9,257 nucleotides of DNA from Candidatus Poseidoniales archaeon (GTDB lineage: Archaea; Thermoplasmatota; Poseidoniia; Poseidoniales; Poseidoniaceae), in assembly GCA_003602535.1 (NCBI GenBank), contig QQSA01000116.1:1-9257 (forward strand), in the 5' to 3' direction. Numbering within the stretch: position 1 is the stretch's first letter; each line of letters opens with the position of its first letter. Positions 1 through 7,700 of the stretch are shown here, piece by piece. The notes beneath the pieces are model-generated. The model did not search any database. It saw only the letters and a program-made list of their open reading frames with translations, and was not told the origin of the DNA. The position numbers and the translations under genes are program-made.

Positions 1-2912
1 GCTAAAATCGTTAAGGTCCCTAATAGCACCAGCAATTCCCATTGCTCGGTTAGAACGACGTTTGAATCCCCTAATCGCCCCGCAATCTGAATCAGTGTTA
101 ATCCAACCATTGTTATTGCAACAGGTGATTCGATTCCCATAATATCAGGTAATTGCAGATTTACTTGTTCGGCCCTCCATCTTGCAATTCCGATGAAAAT
201 CACTGAGATTAGTGATGCCAAAGTAATCGCTAATAGCGATTCACCATTTGCCCATGAGAAGTAAATTCCAACCAATAGCGTAACTGAAATAAATGATATA
301 ACAATAGTTGGTTTGTGATGTATGTCGCCTACAATTAAATCATATTCGCCAGTAGATGAACGTCGTTTTGAACGCTTTTTCTGTTTTTCAGAAAGTTGGA
401 TTAATTCGGCGTCTATCATCTTGATTTGAGATGTTTCGTCTTGGTTGGCGAGTTTTTGTTCGGTAATTGTTGCACGGTTAAGGTATTTTTCAAGACGTTC
501 TTCTCGTTGTGAAACCTGCTTCAGTCTAGACCTTATCTCGCCTTGGGCTGCTAACCAAGATCCGGTTATAACGAAACTAATTGCTGCTAAAATTAATGTT
601 GGATTATCCTCGAAACTAATTCCTGCAAGTCCTATAGTAATCAAAACAGCAATACTTGCTATTGCCGAAGGTAACAATCTGTCCAGAGAGGCGGCTCTTG
701 GAAGATATAGGCCGCCTACTGTCATCAAGCTAGCTAGGGCTGCAAGTCTTAGATTTGTAGTATCATTTGGCAAAATATCCGTATTTGACAATGTATTAGT
801 TAATGGCTCATTGAGTCCTATCATCATCATCATCAAAGCGATAAATCCAAGTGTTATCGAAATTAATTTTCCAGGTAATAATGCCTGATGAGATAATTTC
901 TCTCCTGCAGACAATCGTCTGGAATTCTCTTCCGACCAATTAACCACAAGCAATGATGCTAAACCTAACAGGATAATCCATGCTGCTCCAAAACCAAATC
1001 TCCATTGAAGAATTAATGCTGTTATCGACCATGCAACAAGAATTGTTCGCGGAGTGCCTTGATGACGATCCATGCGCATAGCAACCGCGTGTGAAATTAG
1101 TAGAAGCCCCATAACTGATATTATCCCATAAGATGGTAAAACTCCCGGGTTACTGATGAATAATAATGTACAAAGTATGGTTATGAAACTAATATTCCAT
1201 AATCGCATTATTCCGCTATCACGCATTCTGGCACTCAATTCAGAAAGTCCTGCGAGTCTGCCTGCAAGATTTACGCCTGTTTCTCCAAGTTTGAAATTCA
1301 ATGGTATCTGCATGCAAATTAACAGAAGCATGTAAATCGTTAAGTCTGTTTCAGCGATATTGATTGGAATAATGTCAACTGAAATCAATCGATTCTCAAG
1401 ATTACTTGTAAAGAAGAATAGCCACACCCATGGGGCCAGTGTTGCAGTTCCTGCCAATGATGGTGAATTCCTCTGGATTGCTAATAATGCTAAACCCATC
1501 CACACGATTAATTGGCAAGTCAACAATGTGCGCGCAAGTACAGTTTCTTCAGCAGGAATAAGTAATGTTAGCAAAATGGTTGTGACTATTGATCCAATCC
1601 ACAATACGTGGTCTGAAACTGCATGCTGATGATTAAGTAATGCCGTAGCGGTAATTGCGGCACTGAAAACCGCATATATCGACCATGGTTCTGAGAATGG
1701 AGGTTCAAATACTCCTCTTACCATCAAAATCAAAGCTGCCAATAAAAATGGCGCAGGCCATAATGCATACCGTTGTAATCGATCCCATTTCTCACCTCTC
1801 ACAACAAGGTAAGATGGGCCGAAAGCAGAAAGAAGAAGAATCAATTGAGCAATTGCATATCCTGTTTCCAACCTGTGGGAGGCGATTGCAAGTAATGCTC
1901 CAATCATTCCGAGCCCTACTGAAACTGACCAAAGCCCAGGCTTACCAAGACCCATTCCATTGAATGCTGATGAAAACCAATTCTCCGCTTTCGCAAATCT
2001 TGTTGCTGTAACGGCATTTACTCCTGTAACTCCGAACATTAACAAGAATAGTAGTAACTCATCCTCAAATGGAATAATCTCAATTCCAAATAAGATCCAA
2101 TCTTTACTAATTGCGTGTAATCCAATCCACAGATATGATACTGCAATTCCTAATGATGCTAAATTTCCAGACCCTCGTAAATATGCTAAACTGTGTAGCA
2201 ACAATGTACCAAGTACAATCATTATTGCAACTCCTTCTTGACCATATGTCCCTCCTGCAGCAGATCCGATTGCAAGTAGTACTAAAGCCGCTTGAGCAGC
2301 TATTGAATCCTCGTCATGATGGTGTGCGATAGCGATATTGAGGGCAACTAAACCAAGTAAGCCGATCCCTAATTGTAGTTCTTCAATCCAACCCCAAGAG
2401 TACATTGAAATTGCAAGTCCATACAATAATTTCATCGAGATAATAACCCAAGTTACTCCAAGAATATGCATTCTTTCTTGTGGAATCCAAATTTCACCAA
2501 GCCATATCCCAAATCCGGCCATAAATAACAGACCGATTGCTGAAAATTCGTATCCGAATATTGGTATTGTTCCAACGATTGTACCAATCGCTGACCAAAC
2601 CACAATCATTGAAATCATTAAACCTAGATGAAGTCTTTTTTCACCTTCCATGGCATATTCTGTAACGCTGTCTATCTCTGGGGGCGAATCTACTGTGCCA
2701 TCACGATTTATTCGCTCTGGCGAATCTCCGCTAGAGAAAATTTGTCCCATCTCCCCCATTGCTACATCGTGATTTTTCTCTTCTTCTATTTCTTCAATTT
2801 CGGTTTTCTCGGGCTCTTCTGTCGAGTCGAGTAAAAAATTGCCCAGATTTATGCCTGAAGCATTTTGAAATTTCCGCTTGGAGAGAATCTCATCATCGGA
2901 TTCCTTCTCCAT
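1..2912 (-). CDS. Giant polytopic membrane protein, unknown function (C-terminus beyond window)
   Basis: I do not recognise this protein. Reading the minus strand from the ATG at 2912, the frame stays open for 970 codons to the left edge, so the gene is partial at its 3' end. Residues 1-90 are hydrophilic and acidic (runs such as EIEEIEEEK), probably cytoplasmic. From about residue 91 to 785 the protein is a near-continuous series of hydrophobic segments with short loops, including a His/Asp cluster HHHDED near residues 197-202. Residues about 787-862 form a charged, helix-prone, coiled-coil-like segment ending in a basic patch (KQKKRSKRRS). Further membrane segments follow up to the edge. 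I estimate more than twenty membrane helices. No transporter or enzyme signature is evident. Bacterial DUF2339-like giant membrane proteins are a loose comparison only. The gene is divergent from pckA. That it is a real gene is nearly certain from the long open frame and coherent membrane topology; its function is unknown. The ATG start has no clear Shine-Dalgarno, and an upstream non-ATG start is possible. Confidence 0.9.
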   Translation of the reverse strand, partial: MEKESDDEILSKRKFQNASGINLGNFLLDSTEEPEKTEIEEIEEEKNHDVAMGEMGQIFSSGDSPERINRDGTVDSPPEIDSVTEYAMEGEKRLHLGLMISMIVVWSAIGTIVGTIPIFGYEFSAIGLLFMAGFGIWLGEIWIPQERMHILGVTWVIISMKLLYGLAISMYSWGWIEELQLGIGLLGLVALNIAIAHHHDEDSIAAQAALVLLAIGSAAGGTYGQEGVAIMIVLGTLLLHSLAYLRGSGNLASLGIAVSYLWIGLHAISKDWILFGIEIIPFEDELLLFLLMFGVTGVNAVTATRFAKAENWFSSAFNGMGLGKPGLWSVSVGLGMIGALLAIASHRLETGYAIAQLILLLSAFGPSYLVVRGEKWDRLQRYALWPAPFLLAALILMVRGVFEPPFSEPWSIYAVFSAAITATALLNHQHAVSDHVLWIGSIVTTILLTLLIPAEETVLARTLLTCQLIVWMGLALLAIQRNSPSLAGTATLAPWVWLFFFTSNLENRLISVDIIPINIAETDLTIYMLLLICMQIPLNFKLGETGVNLAGRLAGLSELSARMRDSGIMRLWNISFITILCTLLFISNPGVLPSYGIISVMGLLLISHAVAMRMDRHQGTPRTILVAWSITALILQWRFGFGAAWIILLGLASLLVVNWSEENSRRLSAGEKLSHQALLPGKLISITLGFIALMMMMIGLNEPLTNTLSNTDILPNDTTNLRLAALASLMTVGGLYLPRAASLDRLLPSAIASIAVLITIGLAGISFEDNPTLILAAISFVITGSWLAAQGEIRSRLKQVSQREERLEKYLNRATITEQKLANQDETSQIKMIDAELIQLSEKQKKRSKRRSSTGEYDLIVGDIHHKPTIVISFISVTLLVGIYFSWANGESLLAITLASLISVIFIGIARWRAEQVNLQLPDIMGIESPVAITMVGLTLIQIAGRLGDSNVVLTEQWELLVLLGTLTIL

Positions 2913-2957
2913 GAAGACTGTACATTGTTTACATCTTTCAATATCTCCCTTCGAAGA

Positions 2958-2966
2958 TTAAAAATT
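2958..2966. promoter_or_regulatory. AT-rich TATA-like element between divergent genes
   Basis: The run TTAAAAATT is the most TATA-like stretch in the 124-bp gap between the divergent membrane-protein gene and pckA. Read rightward, with a purine-rich CGAAGA before it as a possible BRE, it would place transcription start near 2985-2990, giving pckA a leader of about 50 nt. Read leftward, it would start transcription near 2935, about 23 nt before the ATG at 2912. Either or both uses are inferred from archaeal TATA spacing. Other AT-rich stretches, such as AATAAT near 2980, are possible for the leftward gene. Confidence 0.4.
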
Positions 2967-2988
2967 GAGTAGATTGGTGGATTATTGG

Positions 2989-3031
2989 CCTCTTTCCAAC
3001 CGCAAGGGACAAAGAGGGGCCGCGGGTGGCC
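2989..3031 (+). promoter_or_regulatory. Two small hairpins in the predicted pckA 5' leader, overlapping the likely RBS
   Basis: CCTCTTT at 2989-2995 is exactly complementary to AAAGAGG at 3011-3017, giving a 7-bp stem with a 15-nt loop. Directly after it, GGCC at 3018-3021 can pair with GGCC at 3028-3031 around a 6-nt loop. The purine-rich GGTGG (3025-3029), seven bases before the ATG at 3037, fits the archaeal anti-Shine-Dalgarno and lies partly in this second stem. The leader could therefore modulate translation of pckA. The base pairing is visible in the sequence; a regulatory role is inference, and the second stem is short. Confidence 0.35.
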
Positions 3032-3036
3032 GAATC

Positions 3037-4626
3037 ATGGCGAGCATCAGGGGAACCCCCTCAGGTGACCTATCAGAAAGTGGCATCAACACTGATGCAA
3101 CAGTATATTGGAATCTCGATAACCTATCGCTTATCGATTTAGCAGTTGAAAGGAATGAGGGTTATTTATCGGCTCACAATGCTCTAGTAACTGAAACTGG
3201 AGAAAGAACTGGCCGATCTCCTAATGACAAATTTATTGTTGACGAGCCGAGTACAAATCAGGATGTAAATTGGGGCGATGTAAACATTTCAACTGATAAA
3301 ACGGTTTTTGACAGATTGAAAGTCCAAGTAATCGATTACCTGTCTGGAAGAGATTCCCTATTCGTACAAGATTTATTCTGTGGCTCAGAAGAAAGTGAAG
3401 CATTGCCAATTCGTGTTATCAATCAAAATGCATGGCATAATGCATTTGCTCGTAATATGTTCGTAAGGCCCACGCTAGAACAGTTGGAATCACACACACC
3501 TCAATTCACAGTTTACCATGCGCCTCATTTCGAAGCTGATGATGAGGCTTTGAATTCTCAGTGTTTTGTAATCGTAAACTATGCTGCTGGTGAAGTCATC
3601 ATTGGAGGAACTAGATATGCGGGAGAAATTAAGAAATCTATTTTCAGTGTAATGAATCTAATATTACCGAAGAAAGGGATTCTGCCTATGCATTGCTCAG
3701 CGAATACCACCGGTGAAAATACTGCTATCTTTTTCGGCCTTTCAGGTACTGGAAAAACGACATTGAGTGCAGATCCTAAGCGTGCGTTAATCGGAGACGA
3801 TGAACACGGATGGGGCGCAAATGGTGTCTTCAACTTCGAAGGAGGTTGTTATGCTAAATTGATCAACTTATCAGAAGAAGATGAGCCTGAAATTTTTGGC
3901 ACCACTAGAAAGAAGGGTACTGTTTTAGAAAATATAGTAGTCGACTCGGAAGGAGTACCTGATTTCTTTGATACCAGCAAGACTCAGAATACCAGAGGAT
4001 CATATCCGATTGAATTTATTGAGAACAGAACTATCGATAGTAAGGGCGGTCATCCTCAAAATGTGATTTTCCTAACTTGTGATGCTTTTGGCGTCCTTCC
4101 TCCAATCAGTCGCCTAACCCCTTCACAAGCAGCTTACCATTTCATTTCCGGATATACTGCTAAAGTAGCAGGAACCGAAATCGGAGTTACAGAACCGCAG
4201 GCTACTTTCTCTGCTTGCTTTGGAGAGCCATTTATGCCTATGCACCCAGGGGTTTATGCTAATCTTCTATCGGATAAGATGGCTGAACATGGCTCTACTG
4301 CTTGGCTAATCAACACCGGCTGGTCTGGCGGAGCATATGGTGAAGGCAGTAGGATGAAAATCAAATACACTCGCGCTATGTTGAATGCTGCGCTTGATGG
4401 AGAATTGGACAATGTCGAATATGTAGTCGATGATAGATTTGGTTTTGAAATCCCAACATCTTGCCCTGGAGTCCCATCGGAAGTCCTTGTTCCAAAGCAA
4501 ACGTGGTCTGATGGAGAGGCTTATGATGCCACTGCGGACAAGTTGGCTGCCATGTTTAACGAAAATTTCAAGCGATATTCGGAAGGTGTTTCCGATTCGG
4601 TTAATGCTTCAGCTCCGCGAATTTAA
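3037..4626 (+). CDS. pckA: Phosphoenolpyruvate carboxykinase (ATP)
   Basis: This cytosolic enzyme converts oxaloacetate and ATP to phosphoenolpyruvate, CO2 and ADP, the first committed step of gluconeogenesis. The 529-residue product matches the usual length of ATP-type enzymes (about 530-540). Visible motifs, in order: substrate-binding TGRSPNDKF with Arg60; GGTRYAGEIKK (190-200) supplying a metal-binding Lys; MHCSAN with metal-ligand His219; the kinase-1a P-loop GLSGTGKTTLS (234-244) with Lys240 and Thr241; and kinase-2 LIGDDEHGW (251-259) with metal-binding Asp255. NTRGSYPIEFIENR and the C-terminal region also fit the family, so the gene looks intact and active. I chose ATG 3037 over an in-frame TTG at 2965: the TTG would add 24 residues not typical of the family, and GGTGG lies at ribosome-binding distance from the ATG. 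The upstream gene is divergent, and the downstream gene is separated by 92 bp and a T-rich stretch. Most characterised archaeal PEPCKs are GTP-type, so this form may have a bacterial origin. Confidence 0.97.
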   Translation: MASIRGTPSGDLSESGINTDATVYWNLDNLSLIDLAVERNEGYLSAHNALVTETGERTGRSPNDKFIVDEPSTNQDVNWGDVNISTDKTVFDRLKVQVIDYLSGRDSLFVQDLFCGSEESEALPIRVINQNAWHNAFARNMFVRPTLEQLESHTPQFTVYHAPHFEADDEALNSQCFVIVNYAAGEVIIGGTRYAGEIKKSIFSVMNLILPKKGILPMHCSANTTGENTAIFFGLSGTGKTTLSADPKRALIGDDEHGWGANGVFNFEGGCYAKLINLSEEDEPEIFGTTRKKGTVLENIVVDSEGVPDFFDTSKTQNTRGSYPIEFIENRTIDSKGGHPQNVIFLTCDAFGVLPPISRLTPSQAAYHFISGYTAKVAGTEIGVTEPQATFSACFGEPFMPMHPGVYANLLSDKMAEHGSTAWLINTGWSGGAYGEGSRMKIKYTRAMLNAALDGELDNVEYVVDDRFGFEIPTSCPGVPSEVLVPKQTWSDGEAYDATADKLAAMFNENFKRYSEGVSDSVNASAPRI

Positions 4627-4628
4627 TA

Positions 4629-4657
4629 CCAAAATCGCAAAAAAAGTAACTTTTTGG
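4629..4657 (+). terminator. Weak T-rich terminator after pckA
   Basis: Directly after the pckA stop, CCAAAA (4629-4634) is complementary to TTTTGG (4652-4657), and the segment includes a run of five T at 4651-4655 on the coding strand. Archaeal RNA polymerase can terminate at short oligo-T runs without a strong hairpin, so this is a plausible terminator between pckA and the surface-protein gene. The pairing is AT-rich and weak. The A-run at 4639-4645 could instead form part of the promoter for the next gene. Confidence 0.35.
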
Positions 4658-4718
4658 CTAGTGACTACTAATCCGTACTTTGATAGCGGACCAATGTTTG
4701 GTACAAGCGTTGAGGGCC

Positions 4719-7700
4719 ATGCGCTTACGTTCAATCCTTCTTGTCAGCCTAATGTTATTGATGTCAATTTCTCCACTAGCTTCGGCAGAATTTGACAATG
4801 ATTCAAGCAATTATTCGGATACAAATGAGTTGGTTCCGAATACAATCAAAATCGATGATTTGGTTGATTCCGATGACTTGGAGAAATCATTTGAATTGGT
4901 TAAATTGGAAGAGAGCCCGATACGCGTCAGTGCTTCAGGCACATCCGGAAGAGCACCTTGCCCTGCAATTCAAAATGATGGAGGTAGCGCTGGAGATTCA
5001 GGAAATACAACAGGAACTGCGAAATCATTAGGAACAGATCCTACAACTTCGATTCAAGGATGTGTTGATACTGCAGATTCTACAGATTGGTACTCTGTTC
5101 AGATTTCACAGGGCTACAATATTGATGTCGTACTTACATTTACTGCAACTGACTTTGATTTAGGCATCCATAATGGCACTGTTTGGATCGATAGAGATTG
5201 GGCTACTACAGGAACCAGTGAGAGAGTCTCAACTGCTGGAACATCATTTGATGCAGTTGGAGGGACATTCTACATCGCTGTTGATGCATACAGCGGAGAT
5301 GGCGCCTATGATGTCGATACATGGACTAATCAAAGTATCAATTGTACTGATTTATGGGGAACTCAAGACGATGCAAGCACCGGCGGAGATGCACCGGAAA
5401 ATTACACCATGTCGCCGACTAATATGGGGTCAAATGTTACAGCAACCTATACAGGTTGTTTAGACAGTGATGACAGATTCGATGTTTTTGCTTTTGACGT
5501 ACCTGCGAGTCATATTATCGAAGTATCTCTTACATGGGCAGATGCCTCAAACGATTACGACCTATATCTAAAGGATAGTAATGGAACAAGGCTCGATTAT
5601 GGTTGGTTTGACAACCCTGAAACTGTTTCTTCATATGGGTCGTCCAAAGAAGGCGTTGCTGGAACTTATTATGTTAATTTGACAGCATACAGCGGAAAGG
5701 GGAATTACACATTCGATGTTTGGACTAACTATTCAATTCCAATTCCAAACCTTGTTGTAGATGAAATCAATTCTGCTGCTAGCACAAATCCTGGCGACTC
5801 TTTCTCGGTTGACGTGGTTGTAAACAATACAGGCCGCCTTAACGCAACCGATACTTTTGATGTTGAAGTTTATCTATCAACAGATACAATTCTATCTGAC
5901 TTCGATCATTTGCTCGGTTCTTCTTCGGTAACAGGAGTGGACGTTGGCATTACGAAAACAGTTGCCGTGCAGGGTACAATACCTGCAAACATTATCGAAG
6001 GCACTTACAGAGTAATCGCCACATTGGATACAACTAATGTGGTAAATGAGTCTGACGACGAAGACAATGATGGTCTACGTAATTCTGAAGTTACCATTGG
6101 AACTGTAGCAACTTCTTGTCCGACACAAAATGATGCTTCGAGTTCCGGGGATGCCGGAAATACTACGTCGACATTAATTGACCTAGGACAACCCGTAGAT
6201 GTAGAATTTAGAGGTTGTATGGACACTAATGATAAACATGACAATTACAAAATTAGTGTTGCTGCTGGAGAAAATCTGAATATTACCTTAGTCAATGCAC
6301 CTGATGGTGATTTGTGGGGAGACTTGGTTTGGGACTCCAATGGCACGAGTATTGATCGATCATTTGGACTAAATAGTGACGATTACTTCAGTACATGGGA
6401 TACGCCGTTGAATGGCACTGGAGGTACTTTCACCTTAATGTTGAATTGGACCGACTTCGGATTTGTTGGATTTACCGGCGGTGCTGGCGACTACAGAATC
6501 ATAATCGGTGAACCAGCAGAATATGTTGCGCCATTCACCTGCGTTGGATTCTCTGATGCTGGAACTGGGACTGATGCTGGTACAAGCCTATCTGACCCAA
6601 TGCCGTTAGGTAACAATCCTACATTAAACGGCCAAGGTTGTCTTGGAGGACAAGATTCTACTGATGCATATCAATTCTCACTTGAAGATTCAAATAACGT
6701 TGATCTAATGTTTATGCCAGACTCTGGAACATCATTCACAGCCGATTTGTATGATGACGAAGGAAACATGGTACAAGCCTGGGATGGATCGTTCTGGGAA
6801 TCCATGGGAGACTCTGTCTACGAAGGAATGGATGGAACTTTCACATTAGTTATCGATTCGGCAGGAGTTGAGGGTTACTACAACATTTCAATCAATCCTG
6901 TAGAGCCGGCCATGGCCGATTTAGCAGTAAGCAACCTTTCATGTGGAGCAGATATGATTAGTAATGAAGATTTATTGTATTCATTTGACATTCACAACTT
7001 GCGTGGCCCAACTAGTCAAAGCTTCTCTTGGAGTTTAGAAATGATGGATTCGCAAGGATCTGTTGTAGAAGAGATTGATTCTTCGACAGAAAGTACCTAT
7101 GCGAAATATGGGCAAGTTGTTTTGGAACGTGCGTCCTCAACCCGGATCAATTCAACTACGCCTAGTGGCACCTATGTCTGCAAATTAATGGTCAACATGG
7201 ATGGTTCTGTTGAAGAATTAGAATTATCAAACAATGAAGTGTTTGGTGAAAACTTCACAATTCAGAATGAAGAAGAATTGTGGGCCAATGACCCAGACAG
7301 GGATGGTTACAACACCACTGATATGGGCGATGGGATTATTGATGATTGTCCTGACAAATACGGTGAAAGCTATGGCGACCGATACGGTTGTGCAGATTTA
7401 GATGGAGATGGTTGGTCCAACTTGAACGACTTCGCTCCGCTTGATGAAAGTCAGTGGGTAGATGAAGACGAAGACGGGTTTGGAGACAATAGTACCGGCA
7501 TGGATGGCGACCAATGTCCTGGTGTTTACGGTGTTGAAAATGGTGAAGGTGGCGATGGTTGTCCTCCTCCATTCGTAGATACTGACGGCGATGGAGTTCA
7601 GGATTCTGATGACAATTGTTCAGAGACGCCCGTTGGAGCTACTGTTGATCAATCTGGTTGTGAAATCGATACCGATGGTGATGGAGTCGTAGATTCGAAG

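Noticed and set aside
445..2834. A series of plus-strand open frames of 68-147 codons
   Set aside because: They lie antisense to the continuous minus-strand membrane-protein frame. They overlap each other, lack family motifs and lack consistent ribosome-binding sites.
2965..3036. TTG start giving pckA 24 extra N-terminal residues
   Set aside because: The extension is Arg/Gly-rich and not typical of the family, it would begin inside the AT-rich promoter-like element, and the ATG at 3037 has a ribosome-binding site at suitable distance.
3579..4500. Minus-strand open frames inside pckA
   Set aside because: They are short, have no recognisable motifs and are fully covered by a well-conserved enzyme gene.
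4680..4718. TTG start for the surface protein
   Set aside because: It would put 13 residues, including acidic and polar ones, ahead of a textbook signal peptide that begins at ATG 4719.
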